Assembly: GCF_000243115.2 (NCBI RefSeq)
Contig: NZ_CP007035.1
Location: 1,612,001-1,676,000 of the forward strand
Direction: 5' to 3'
DNA from: Niabella soli DSM 19437
Lineage (GTDB): Bacteria; Bacteroidota; Bacteroidia; Chitinophagales; Chitinophagaceae
Length of the DNA: 64,000 nt
A model generated the notes under the pieces. The model searched no databases. It was not told the DNA's origin and was given only the letters and a program-made list of their open reading frames with translations. This document shows positions 8,735 to 17,180 of the stretch, piece after piece (positions within the stretch are counted from its first letter, which is position 1; every line of letters starts with the position of its first letter). Position numbers and translations under genes: made by a program.

Positions 8735-8803
8735 ATCAAGCATCTATCATCAAGCGTTCAGCGTTACACATTAAGCATTACGCATTAAGCGTTAAACATC
8801 CCC
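8735..8803. repeat. GCGTTA / CATTAAG word repeats
   Basis: A run of short words about ten bases apart: CAAGCGTTCAGCGTTACACA, TTAAGCATTACGC, ATTAAGCGTTAAACATC. It resembles the AACGC/GCGTT arrays at 29839-29950 and 38178-38262. No coding potential. Confidence 0.5.
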
Positions 8804-8867
8804 ATTATTGAAAAGCGAACACCTGCTGTCCGTTTTTGATACACTTTCAAAAAAATAAACCCGATAA

Positions 8868-8898
8868 TTTGTTATCCGATTTTCTCTGCGCATTTTTG
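8868..8898 (+). promoter_or_regulatory. Bacteroidota-type promoter of the regulator-kinase pair
   Basis: TTTG at 8868-8871, a 19-base gap, then CATTTTTG at 8891-8898, which matches TAnnTTTG in all but the first base. Transcription would start a few bases before the ATG at 8908, giving a very short leader. The third copy of the possible regulator site (8828-8843) lies just upstream, which would fit autoregulation. Confidence 0.5.
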
Positions 8899-8907
8899 CC
8901 ATCAGAT

Positions 8908-10260
8908 ATGCTTTTAAAAGATGCCACCATATTAATTGTGGACGATGATACGGATGTATTAACTGCCGCGCGGCTGTTGTTAAAATCCCAGGCTAAAGAA
9001 GTGACCACCGAAAAAAATCCTGAAAACCTCCGAAGCCTTTTTTCGAAAAAGGATTTTGATCTGGTGCTGATGGATATGAATTTCAACAGTACCATTAACA
9101 CCGGTAATGAGGGATTATACTGGTTGCGGAAAATAAGGGAGCTGGGATCCAAAGCCGCCATCATCATGATCACCGCCTATGGCGACATCGACCTTGCCGT
9201 ACGTTCCTTAAAAGAAGGCGCTTCTGATTTTATGCTGAAGCCCTGGCAGAACGACCAACTGATCCAGAACATAAAAGAGCTGTTGAAAAAACGGACGAAT
9301 AAATCCGCCGTACAACCTGCAGCTACCGCCGGGAGCGGGTTACTGGGGCAATCCGAAGCCATGCAGGACGTCTTAAAAAAGATTGAGAAAATAGCCCCCA
9401 CCGATGCAAATATTTTAGTGCTGGGCGAAAACGGCACCGGAAAAGACCTTGTGGCCCATGCCATCTACCAGCAATCCTTAAGAGCCGCCGGTCCCTTTAT
9501 AAAAACCGATGTAGGCGCCCTCACAGAAAGTCTTTTTGAAAGTGAATTGTTCGGGCATACCAAAGGGGCGTTTACCGATGCCCGGGAAGAGCGCATCGGC
9601 CGCTTTGAAGCGGCTCATGGCGGCACGCTGTTTTTGGATGAGATCGGCAATATTGCGCTGCATCAGCAGGCGCGGTTGCTGACGGTACTGCAAAACCGGC
9701 AGGTTACCAAACTGGGATCGCATCAGCCGGTGCCTATTGACATTCGCCTGGTATGCGCCACCAACCTGCCTTTGGAGGAACTGGCCAATGAAAAACGTTT
9801 TAGAAAAGACCTGATCTACCGGATCAATACCGTAGAGATCATCTTGCCTCCGCTGCGAAAAAGAACCGGCGATATTGAACTGCTGGCGCGGCATTTTGTA
9901 AAACAATATGGCGATAAATATTTTAAACCCGGCCTGGAACTGGTTAAAAAATCAATCGACAAACTGAACCTGTATCATTTCCCGGGGAACGTCCGGGAAC
10001 TGCAATATGCAATAGAGCGCGCGGTAATCATGAGCGACGGCGAAAGCATACAACCGGTAGATATTGTTTTTTCCCCTATTGAAAGCAGGGAGGCCGACAC
10101 CGCTAAAAGCCCTGAATCGATCAATCTCAATGTGCTGGAAAAAAATGCCATATTAATTGCCATTGAAAAAAATAATGGTAATATTACAAAAGCCGCTAAG
10201 GAACTGGGGCTTACACGAACCGCCCTGTATCGCCGGCTGAACAAATATGATATTGAGTAA
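8908..10260 (+). CDS. Sigma-54-dependent response regulator, NtrC family
   Basis: A 450-residue transcription activator. The receiver domain (5-125) has the acidic pocket VDDD and phospho-acceptor Asp56 (LVLMDMN). The AAA+ domain has Walker A GENGTGKD (173-180), the sigma-54 contact loop ELFGHTKGAFTDA (about 213-225, GAFT at 220-223) and Walker B TLFLDEIG (240-247). A Fis-type helix-turn-helix ends the protein (NGNITKAAKELGLTRTALYR). A longer frame can be read from TTG at 8836, but the ATG at 8908 starts the receiver domain correctly and follows a promoter directly. The stop overlaps the start of the kinase gene by 14 bases. The divergent exporter operon is the likely target. Confidence 0.95.
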   Translation: MLLKDATILIVDDDTDVLTAARLLLKSQAKEVTTEKNPENLRSLFSKKDFDLVLMDMNFNSTINTGNEGLYWLRKIRELGSKAAIIMITAYGDIDLAVRSLKEGASDFMLKPWQNDQLIQNIKELLKKRTNKSAVQPAATAGSGLLGQSEAMQDVLKKIEKIAPTDANILVLGENGTGKDLVAHAIYQQSLRAAGPFIKTDVGALTESLFESELFGHTKGAFTDAREERIGRFEAAHGGTLFLDEIGNIALHQQARLLTVLQNRQVTKLGSHQPVPIDIRLVCATNLPLEELANEKRFRKDLIYRINTVEIILPPLRKRTGDIELLARHFVKQYGDKYFKPGLELVKKSIDKLNLYHFPGNVRELQYAIERAVIMSDGESIQPVDIVFSPIESREADTAKSPESINLNVLEKNAILIAIEKNNGNITKAAKELGLTRTALYRRLNKYDIE

Positions 10261-11584
10261 AAAACGCATCGGGGTCATTGCCGAAATCTTATTCCTGCTC
10301 CTGGTAACCGCACTAATAGTTGCCTGCTTTATACAGCAGCACTGGTGGTGGGGCATAGCGGGCCTTCCCTTCTGGATCTACGCCATTGCCCGCATCATTA
10401 ACAGCACCGAAAAAACAGATAAGATCGTTCTTGAATTTGTAGAAGCCATAAAGTATAACGACTACAGTAAAAATTACAATACAGCCCAGGCTACCGGCGA
10501 TATCAAAAAATTATTAATAGGCCTAAACTCGATCACCGACCGTTTTAAAACAATTAATAAAGAGCGAAAAGCAGAGAGTATTTACCTGCAAACCATCCTG
10601 GAAACCGTTGGGATCGGTATTATCTCTTTTGATGACAATACGGGCGCCATCGATTGGATGAACGAATCATTTAAAAAAATTACGGACATTCCCTATTTCA
10701 GGAATATCGGGGCATTGGAAAAAAGAAATCCTGCTTTCCTGGACCTATTGCTGACGCTGGAGCCGGGGCAGTCGCAGGTATTTAATTTCAGGAAAGGATT
10801 GCTGGATGAAAAGTTGTTGATCACCGCCACATTTTTTACAACAAATGGCAAAACCGATAAATTAGTATCGTTGCAAAATGTAGAAGAAACGCTCGACGAA
10901 ACAGAATCCATAGCCTGGCAAAAACTGCTGAACGTGATGACGCACGAGATCATGAATTCTGTTGCGCCTATTTCCTCCCTGGCCGATACCTTAAAAAAAC
11001 AACTGGAACCGGCGGAAAACGGCGCCAATCCGCATATTGATCCCGATGACCTGCGACTGGGATTGGAAACGATCAAAAAAAGAAGCGAAGGACTGCAGCG
11101 CTTTGCCATCACCTACCGCAACCTGAATAAGATCACCAAGCCGGTGCTGAAAAAAGTATTGGTCAGTGAAATTTTCGACAACCTGCAGAACCTGATGCAA
11201 CCCACGTTGGATCAAAAAAATATTGAACTGGATGTGATCCTGAAGGATCCGTTTCTTTCTATCCAGGCCGACACCAGCCTGGTAGAGCAGGTGCTCATCA
11301 ACTTAATGACCAATGCCATTGAAGCGGTAAAAAGCAGCTCCCACCCCCGCATTGTACTGTCAGCATTGATCGACGGAGAAAAAGCCTGCGTAAAAGTTGC
11401 AGACAACGGAATGGGCATTCCTGCATCCATTGCAGAGCAAATATTTATTCCTTTTTTCAGCACCCGAAAAAATGGTAACGGCATCGGCCTGAGTCTTTGC
11501 AAACAGATCATGCTATTGCATAAAGGCAACATTCAAATGAAAAGTAAGGAAGGAGAAGGCACGGTTTTTTTGTTGCATTTTTGA
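10247..11584 (+). CDS. Sensor histidine kinase paired with the NtrC-type regulator
   Basis: A 445-residue kinase. Two close N-terminal membrane helices (about 9-28 and 34-52) leave almost no periplasmic part, so sensing is probably within the membrane or by the cytoplasmic PAS-like region (about 108-215). The dimerisation and phosphotransfer helix carries His233 in MTHEIMNSVAPI. The ATPase domain has the N box (LMTNAIEAV), the G1 box VADNGMGIP and the G2 box GNGIGLSLCK. The start ATG at 10247 overlaps the regulator gene, so the two are translationally coupled. This kinase type usually acts with NtrC-type regulators in Bacteroidota. Its signal may be envelope or membrane stress, given the adjacent ABC exporter (inference). 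Confidence 0.93.
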   Translation: MILSKKRIGVIAEILFLLLVTALIVACFIQQHWWWGIAGLPFWIYAIARIINSTEKTDKIVLEFVEAIKYNDYSKNYNTAQATGDIKKLLIGLNSITDRFKTINKERKAESIYLQTILETVGIGIISFDDNTGAIDWMNESFKKITDIPYFRNIGALEKRNPAFLDLLLTLEPGQSQVFNFRKGLLDEKLLITATFFTTNGKTDKLVSLQNVEETLDETESIAWQKLLNVMTHEIMNSVAPISSLADTLKKQLEPAENGANPHIDPDDLRLGLETIKKRSEGLQRFAITYRNLNKITKPVLKKVLVSEIFDNLQNLMQPTLDQKNIELDVILKDPFLSIQADTSLVEQVLINLMTNAIEAVKSSSHPRIVLSALIDGEKACVKVADNGMGIPASIAEQIFIPFFSTRKNGNGIGLSLCKQIMLLHKGNIQMKSKEGEGTVFLLHF

Positions 11585-11650
11585 CAGGGTTACAGGTTGC
11601 AGGTTACAAGTTTCAGGTTACTGGTTCAGGCTACAGTTTGCTGATTGTAG
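11585..11650. repeat. Left flank of second four-helix-bundle gene: CAGGTTAC words
   Basis: Starts directly after the kinase stop codon. Tandem degenerate words CAGGGTTACAGGTTGCAGG, TTACAAGTTTCAGGTTACTG and GTTCAGGCTACAG. The inverse words (CCTGAACAAGCCTGAAACC and so on) close the cassette at 12092-12132. The same family appears once more, without a gene, at 45793-45835. Confidence 0.65.
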
Positions 11651-11703
11651 ATGCTTCCTGGATTTTGTAATAAAAAAGTTAACTTGCAACTAAATGCTAA
11701 CAC

Positions 11704-12096
11704 ATGAAAAGTTATAAGGATTTAAACATCTATCAAGAAGCGCATCGCCTTGCCTTATTAGTTCACAGATTAAGTATGAAACTTCCAAAATTTGAATTGT
11801 ATGAGGAAGGAAGCCAGGTCAGAAGATCTGCAAAGGCAGTATCAACGGCTATTGTAGAAGGATATGGAAGAAAAAGATACAAAGCAGATTTTATCAGGTT
11901 TCTTGTCTAAGCACACTCAGAATGCTATGAAACAAGGGAACATCTTGATTTCCTGTTTGAAAGCCGTTCGTTTACTGATAATGAAAAATATGACCTGCCT
12001 AAAAATGAGTATGTAAAGCTAAGTAAACAGTTAAACAGATTTATTGTATGGATTGAAGACAACTGGAACAATTCCCATTCTACCGACATAGCCTGA
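11704..12096 (+). pseudogene. Four-helix-bundle protein gene interrupted by in-frame TAA
   Basis: Reads [19 protein letters not shown] and then the family core [20 protein letters not shown], then a TAA at 11908-11910 (codon 69). The same frame goes on without a break as AHSECYETREHLDFLFES and ends at TGA 12094-12096, 131 codons in all. The joined product is a normal-length TIGR02436-type protein. The stop replaces one residue, by family pattern probably aromatic, as one base change from a Tyr codon would do. The final stop codon itself lies within the right repeat flank. It is unlike the copy at 6807-7154 in sequence and belongs to another subgroup. Either a recent nonsense mutation or a sequencing error explains the break. 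Confidence 0.85.
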
Positions 12097-12132
12097 ACAA
12101 GCCTGAAACCTGAACCTTGCAACCTGCAACCG
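12092..12132. repeat. Right flank of second four-helix-bundle gene: inverted CAGGTT words
   Basis: CCTGAACAAGCCTGAAACC, then TGAACCTTGCAACCTGCAACC, the inverse of the words at 11585-11650. It overlaps the last codons of the interrupted gene and stops just before the end of the DUF4421 gene (12135). Confidence 0.65.
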
Positions 12133-12134
12133 TT

Positions 12135-13112
12135 TCACAATATCCCCAATATCTTCTTAGGCAGCGAATGGAACCGGTAGCCTGCCGTAACACTCACACC
12201 GTCGCCATACCCGTTAAGCTTTTTGATAATCAGGTTGGTTTGCTGGTATTGAACATGAGCATTAACATAGCTATACCAGTTCCGGCCACTATACCCTGCA
12301 TTGATCCATCCTTGTAAACTAAAGACCGCCTGAATGAGGTTGTGGTTATTCACTTCCTTTAGCCCTCCTGCCGATATTGTTGCCGCCGGAGATACGATCC
12401 ATTTGCCCTTGTCAATTGAAAAATTATAGTTGTAGCCCGCGCCCGCAATTAAACTCACCCATTGCGGATCGGAGGACAGTAAGGTATAGGTAAGCGAATC
12501 TTTGATCAGCGACCGGTTGGGGCTTACCCAGTTAATTCGTTGCCATTGCGGTGTTGCCGTAACAATAATGCCCCCTGCCGATCGTACCTGCTGTTCTCCA
12601 AATGTGGACCCTGCCTGGTAAGAGAATTTACCGGTATTGGTGTAATACATCAGCTTTGCGCCCGTCGTATAATAACGCATGTCCCGGAACGCATCAAAAT
12701 TTCGGGATCGTCTCCTTTTTTGCAGCAGCAGCCCGTTATAGAAATCGTAAAAGGGGTTGATGCTGATTTTCGGGCGCCGGTAAGTAAACGCAAAAGAAGT
12801 ATGTTTTAATTTAACCTTATTGTCGAGCTCCGTTCCCGGGATACCCCAGTTATATTGCAGGGCCACCCATTTATAATTTAAAAAGAAGCCGGTGTACCAG
12901 TTGGAATTAGCCGCCAGCATAAAATTGGAGGGATGTTTGGCAAAACCCTGAAAATTAAACGTAGAGGAATAATCACCCGTGTTCCATTCGATCACATTGC
13001 CTTTTTCATATCTCCGGACAAAAGCAGCGTCGCGGGTGTCCTGAGCCCGGGAGCCCAAAACGCCAGTTACCAAACTGCACACCAATAGTATCTTCAATCT
13101 AAAACGAGCCAC
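12135..13112 (-). CDS. DUF4421-like outer-membrane beta-barrel protein
   Basis: About 325 residues. A signal peptide (VARFRLKILLVCSLVTGVLG, cleaved after SRA) is followed by alternating aromatic and hydrophobic strands (for example FNFQGFAKHPSNFMLAANSN and WVALQYNWGIPGTELDN). It ends in a barrel-like strand before PKKILGIL. It resembles Bacteroidota proteins called DUF4421. I chose GTG at 13112, four bases after the TGA of the VirJ-like gene. A longer frame from 13193 would lie inside that gene and put the signal peptide in the middle. It is the last gene of an operon with MprF- and VirJ-like proteins, so it may take part in lipid or surface-charge handling at the outer membrane (inference). 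Confidence 0.75.
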   Translation of the reverse strand: MARFRLKILLVCSLVTGVLGSRAQDTRDAAFVRRYEKGNVIEWNTGDYSSTFNFQGFAKHPSNFMLAANSNWYTGFFLNYKWVALQYNWGIPGTELDNKVKLKHTSFAFTYRRPKISINPFYDFYNGLLLQKRRRSRNFDAFRDMRYYTTGAKLMYYTNTGKFSYQAGSTFGEQQVRSAGGIIVTATPQWQRINWVSPNRSLIKDSLTYTLLSSDPQWVSLIAGAGYNYNFSIDKGKWIVSPAATISAGGLKEVNNHNLIQAVFSLQGWINAGYSGRNWYSYVNAHVQYQQTNLIIKKLNGYGDGVSVTAGYRFHSLPKKILGIL

Positions 13113-13116
13113 CGGT

Positions 13117-13779
13117 TCACATATATTTCTGAATGGTTGCTGCCAGCCCGTCTGTATTTCCGGCGAAATGATGACCACCGGGCAACCGCTCACTCCTGAA
13201 ATTCTTTAAGGATACGGATCGCAATGGAAAATCTTTACCATCCTCGCCCAGGATAATGGCTGTTTTATGATTTCCCATTTTATTGATCTCTGCAATAACA
13301 TCCATGCTTCTTTTTTTGGGCTTTCCCCACATATCCGACACATGGATCTCAAAATCGGTTGAAGTGGAGGGATCCATTAATATAACACTAGCCAGGTGCT
13401 TCTTTGCCGAGGCGGATAGCCGGTTGATAATAAACGGACTTACATCCCCCCCAAAGGAATACCCCAGGAGGATCAATTGCTGACCAGCCCGGCTCTTAAA
13501 CGCATCATCGATATAGGCTGAAATAGCGGCTGCAGCCTGTTCGGGCGATATCTTCGACCAAAAGTAAGAACGGGAATTCAGCGCCGTTACGGTATATCCT
13601 TTTTTGTTTACCGAAGCGCAAAACCCATTGGTAAAAGTATTGAATCCTCCGTCGCCACTGATGTACAATACCAGGGGGTTCCTGTCATTACCCTTCCAGG
13701 TTTTCAACGGCAACTCCTGTGCCTTCGAAAATAAACTTGTTGCCGAAAGCAACCCTATTAAAAAAAATTTTATCATCAC
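13117..13779 (-). CDS. VirJ/AcvB-like periplasmic alpha/beta hydrolase
   Basis: 220 residues with a signal peptide (cleavage near FSKAQ, residue 20). The alpha/beta-hydrolase core has VLYISGDGGF (37-46), the nucleophile elbow GYSFGGDVSPF with Ser108, an acidic residue near GEDGKD (178-183) and His203/His204 in PGGHHF. The SGDGGF and YSFGGDV marks are those of the AcvB/VirJ family. Family knowledge: Agrobacterium AcvB degrades lysyl-phosphatidylglycerol and is encoded with an MprF homologue (LpiA). Here too the gene directly follows an mprF-like gene (38 bases), so a role in turning over aminoacylated phospholipid in the periplasm is well supported by context. Substrate identity remains inference. 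Confidence 0.88.
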   Translation of the reverse strand: MMIKFFLIGLLSATSLFSKAQELPLKTWKGNDRNPLVLYISGDGGFNTFTNGFCASVNKKGYTVTALNSRSYFWSKISPEQAAAAISAYIDDAFKSRAGQQLILLGYSFGGDVSPFIINRLSASAKKHLASVILMDPSTSTDFEIHVSDMWGKPKKRSMDVIAEINKMGNHKTAIILGEDGKDFPLRSVSLKNFRSERLPGGHHFAGNTDGLAATIQKYM

Positions 13780-13816
13780 ACCCGTTTTACATTTTACATT
13801 CCTTATTTCTTATTCC

Positions 13817-16423
13817 TTATTTTACACTCCCCTCCGGCCTCATTGCTTTTCTTAACGCGCCCGGGATCTGCAGCAGATCGAAATCATTTTCGAAGATCAT
13901 GTATTTATTCTCCCAGATCGTTGCATATTTTTCCTTAAAATCCCGCAAGGTTTGATAATGCTTAAAACTTCCGATCCGCCTGGAGGCATATTTGATAAGC
14001 TGTTCCGCGGGGTTATCCGGCTGCTCTATTCCGTTCAGCGGGATCATACCCAGGTTCAGGTATCTATATTTTTTTTCTTTCGCGAACTCCGCCAGTTTCA
14101 CGATCATCGCATCCATACAGCCCCCCGGCGCTTCCAGACGTTTTCTTATTAAATCATACGTACATTCTTCGGGTGTATAATCCCTGATAATATTCAAGAA
14201 CGACTGTACGACGCCATTATCATCTTTCACCACAACAACATCCTGCCCCAGCATTTCATCAGAATCGAACATCCCCTGGGAAAAGACCATTTCCCTCTTT
14301 TCAAATTTATCCAGCCATTCATCGGAGACCTCCTGTAATGCAGCAACAAATTCCTTTGTATGCGGTGCTTTGACCACTTCCGTGCGGTACCCTTTCTTTT
14401 GTAAACTGTTTAGCCCATTACGCAGCGATTTCCGGTCTTTACCTTCCAATGAAAATTTTGCAATTTCCATGATCGCCTCCTGGCCAATAAAAATCTTCAT
14501 CTTCTTTAAATCCGAAAAATAGAACAGGCTGCTTTCATCCACCCGGTAGTAGACCGTCTTTAATCCCTTTTGCTTGCAAAAACGTTCAAACTCTTCAATT
14601 ACTTCTGCCTTATCTTCTGCCGCGCACACGGGCTCTTCCAATACGGCAGCAAAATCATTTGCCACCCGGTAGGCCACAAAGGCATCCGTAAGGTCTGAAA
14701 AGAATAGCTGTTTATCGGGAGTTGTTTTGAAATAGTCAACAGCAGAGCTTCCGTGCTCTTCCAGTATTTCCTTCGCCATTTCCAGTTCCGTGCGCGGATC
14801 GGGCTGATGATGGCTAAAGATCCTGGGGCGCAAAAGCGAATAGATCAGCAGGCTCCAGGAACAAACACCCAGGAATTTGGTGATGTTGATAAAGTCGCGT
14901 CCGAAAGAAGTTTTGGGCACCAGCTCGTCATCAGAAAAAAGCAGGAAACTTTTCAAACTGTAATAAATAGATTGCTGCCAGGTAAAATCGATACCAAAAT
15001 GCCGTTTATCTATAAAATAAAAACTAAGAAAGTCAAAAATACATACTGAGATCAGCGCAATAAAAAAGGTGGTAAACCCGATACGCACCCATTTGCGGTT
15101 TGTTTTGATACGGTACTGTTTACTATTGGTGAGCAGTAACACCAGGATGAACACGGCAAAAAGACTTTCTTCATAGTCGAGGGCCTTTACCAGGTTCCCA
15201 ATAATGGAAAGCACCGTGAGGACTATGGCCGCGATCCATGCGGCCCGTATCCCTTTAATGAGGTAGGCCGAGGTTACCAGTAGCGCCACCCCTATTACCA
15301 ATACCATTAACTTAGATGCATGAATGGCTTCTACCGGCATATAATAACGATCCAGCTTCATGCGCTCGGCCAGTGGCGGTGTGGCCACTGAAATAATATT
15401 TATAATGCCCAGCACAAAAATGGCCACCGCCGGAACAATTCTTGCCACCAACTGCCGTCCTCTCCATATGAAGGCAAATAATCCGAATAACAGCGGCAAC
15501 CAGAATTCAAATAAGCGGTACAATAAGGTTACTTCCAATCCCTGTGTATGGGTATAACCATATCCCATAAAAATATAGATCATGGTAAACTCAACAGCGC
15601 CCAATCCCCGCAGGAACGGAGAAACAATCATTAACACTACTGAAATCGTATAGCCCACTGCGGCTACTTCAAACGAAGGTGCAACGTTCAGCGCATACAT
15701 ACTTATAAAGACGTGTGCAATGCCGCAGCACTCAATTCCCAGTGAAGCCCATATGGTTAAATACAGTTGCTTTCTGTTAATGTCGCCCGAAAAGATCTCG
15801 TCAATGGTAGTTACCATACCGGGGAACTTACCGGCCGTCCACCGGTACAGCGGCCCTTTTACCCGGAAAGAATAGGCCAGGTAAAAAACAATCGTCAGAA
15901 TAATACCAAGAATGATAAGCGATAGCCAGGCATTGCCAAAATTGTGATTATGCCAGAGCGTATAAACCACAACGGGTATGCCTATCATAAACACCGTCAG
16001 TAATCCCACATAGCCGTATAATGCACTGGCCTGGTGAATTTGAGTGGAATTAAGGTTCCGGCGCCGCAGTTGGGAAGTGGTGTATGCTAATGAACTGATA
16101 CCTCCGGCCGGCAGGAATACACTTAAAAAATTACGTTTCAAAAAAAGCTCCACCGCATCACTCAGCCGCAGGCGCAATCCCATCGCCTTAAAACTGTACA
16201 CATACATTAATGCCTGCAGTAAAACATATACTATACTGACCAGCACTCCCAAACTTACCCACCAATGATCCGCTGCCTGTAACTGGGGAATAATAGATCT
16301 TAATTCCTTCCGTTCGCTTTTAAAAAAAACAAAGGCCAGCAGGATGATAAAAACAGCAAGGATCTCCTTCCAGTAGGTTTTAGGAGAAAACTTTTTCAGG
16401 CCTTTAAGAATTCGCTCCTTCAT
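13817..16423 (-). CDS. MprF-like aminoacyl-phosphatidylglycerol synthase/flippase
   Basis: An 868-residue membrane enzyme. Residues about 20-530 hold some 13-14 membrane helices of the LPG-synthase/flippase type, including the FLSVFLPAGGISSLAYTTS stretch (about 95-113). Residues about 545-865 form the DUF2156 catalytic domain (GNAT-like pair), with SLEGKDRKSLRNGLN, EVSDEWL and the end motif LNLGMIPLNG. The known reaction is transfer of an amino acid (Lys or Ala in characterised members) from its tRNA to phosphatidylglycerol, then flipping to the outer leaflet. This lowers the negative surface charge and gives resistance to cationic peptides. It is second in an operon after a beta-barrel protein (12-base gap) and before the VirJ-like hydrolase. 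The amino acid used cannot be read from sequence. Confidence 0.93.
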   Translation of the reverse strand: MKERILKGLKKFSPKTYWKEILAVFIILLAFVFFKSERKELRSIIPQLQAADHWWVSLGVLVSIVYVLLQALMYVYSFKAMGLRLRLSDAVELFLKRNFLSVFLPAGGISSLAYTTSQLRRRNLNSTQIHQASALYGYVGLLTVFMIGIPVVVYTLWHNHNFGNAWLSLIILGIILTIVFYLAYSFRVKGPLYRWTAGKFPGMVTTIDEIFSGDINRKQLYLTIWASLGIECCGIAHVFISMYALNVAPSFEVAAVGYTISVVLMIVSPFLRGLGAVEFTMIYIFMGYGYTHTQGLEVTLLYRLFEFWLPLLFGLFAFIWRGRQLVARIVPAVAIFVLGIINIISVATPPLAERMKLDRYYMPVEAIHASKLMVLVIGVALLVTSAYLIKGIRAAWIAAIVLTVLSIIGNLVKALDYEESLFAVFILVLLLTNSKQYRIKTNRKWVRIGFTTFFIALISVCIFDFLSFYFIDKRHFGIDFTWQQSIYYSLKSFLLFSDDELVPKTSFGRDFINITKFLGVCSWSLLIYSLLRPRIFSHHQPDPRTELEMAKEILEEHGSSAVDYFKTTPDKQLFFSDLTDAFVAYRVANDFAAVLEEPVCAAEDKAEVIEEFERFCKQKGLKTVYYRVDESSLFYFSDLKKMKIFIGQEAIMEIAKFSLEGKDRKSLRNGLNSLQKKGYRTEVVKAPHTKEFVAALQEVSDEWLDKFEKREMVFSQGMFDSDEMLGQDVVVVKDDNGVVQSFLNIIRDYTPEECTYDLIRKRLEAPGGCMDAMIVKLAEFAKEKKYRYLNLGMIPLNGIEQPDNPAEQLIKYASRRIGSFKHYQTLRDFKEKYATIWENKYMIFENDFDLLQIPGALRKAMRPEGSVK

Positions 16424-16435
16424 ACAGATTTTGGT

Positions 16436-17008
16436 TTATTGTTTCAGGCGGTAAACATAGCCCAATTTACCTGTAATTCCATGCGGGTTTACATCCAAAT
16501 TGTTAAAAGACAAATGAAATCCTTTCATGCCCGCTTCTGCAAAAAATCCAGACCGGGAAGACAAATAATAATTAGTTCCTATACCGGCGGCGCCATAAAA
16601 GCCCAATTCTTTTATATGATAACGCGGACCGGGGTTATCCTGAAACTCCTTATCATAACTGCCAAAAGTCACCCCCTGCTGCAAATGGATATAGGGCGTC
16701 CAACGGAGGCCTGTGCATAACTTGTAGTGTTCACTTATGTAAACCGGCACAAAATGCAGGTGGTATAAGTTCCATCCATTATCATTATGCGTGGGGGTAT
16801 GGGAATACTCAATACCTGCACCCAGCTCCCACTTTCTTCCTAACTCTTTGTTGTAAGAAGCGCTTACTCCGGAGAAATTATTTCCGTGCGTGCTACGTAA
16901 GCATTCGATATTCGTCTTAAGGGTAGTAATGGATTGCGCGTGCGCACCACTTAAACTAACAAATGCAATAATTGAATAAACAAAGGCCTTATTCCGTTTA
17001 GCGCTCAT
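16436..17008 (-). CDS. Outer-membrane beta-barrel protein of unknown function
   Basis: 190 residues. The signal peptide is MSAKRNKAFVYSIIAFVSL (cleavage near AHA-Q), and it is followed by a small barrel rich in Gly, Tyr and Phe with a final strand GITGKLGYVYRLKQ. ATG at 17008 gives the cleanest signal peptide. ATG at 17026 is also possible, but the region just upstream is an intrinsic terminator (17042-17069). It is first in the operon with the mprF-like gene (12-base gap), so joint expression is expected. I do not recognise the family. It could be a porin-like or lipid-modifying small barrel, but no catalytic signature is visible. Confidence 0.75.
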   Translation of the reverse strand: MSAKRNKAFVYSIIAFVSLSGAHAQSITTLKTNIECLRSTHGNNFSGVSASYNKELGRKWELGAGIEYSHTPTHNDNGWNLYHLHFVPVYISEHYKLCTGLRWTPYIHLQQGVTFGSYDKEFQDNPGPRYHIKELGFYGAAGIGTNYYLSSRSGFFAEAGMKGFHLSFNNLDVNPHGITGKLGYVYRLKQ

Positions 17009-17041
17009 TCCAAAAAACAATTCCATAAGCAAAAATACAGC

Positions 17042-17069
17042 AAAAAAACAACCCCAAAGAATGGGGTTG
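17042..17069 (-). terminator. Intrinsic terminator, minus strand
   Basis: An 8-base-pair stem CAACCCCA/TGGGGTTG (17049-17056 with 17062-17069) with loop AAGAA, followed on the minus strand by seven U (17048-17042). No protein gene ends just upstream. The transcript it closes is likely the candidate small RNA at 17042-17180. Confidence 0.75.
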
Positions 17070-17180
17070 ACTCTGCATGTAACCTTTAACCAAAACCTAT
17101 AAATTGAGTTCCTTTATTAATTTATTTTTTTACAATCAACAACCGCGTTCAGGCCAGTAAATGATTGCTTGTTATTTACT
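17042..17180 (-). ncRNA. Candidate small RNA with own promoter and terminator
   Basis: Between the terminator of the small peptide gene (17423-17448) and the next gene start (17008), the minus strand has a promoter-like pair. This is TTTG (17212-17209), a 17-base gap, then TATCTTTA (17191-17184). About 115-140 bases further on lies the strong terminator at 17069-17042. Nothing between them codes for a recognisable protein. An independent transcript of roughly 135 bases is therefore predicted. It could instead be a long leader or an attenuator for the downstream mprF operon, because transcription that passes the hairpin enters the gene at 17008. Confidence 0.4.
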
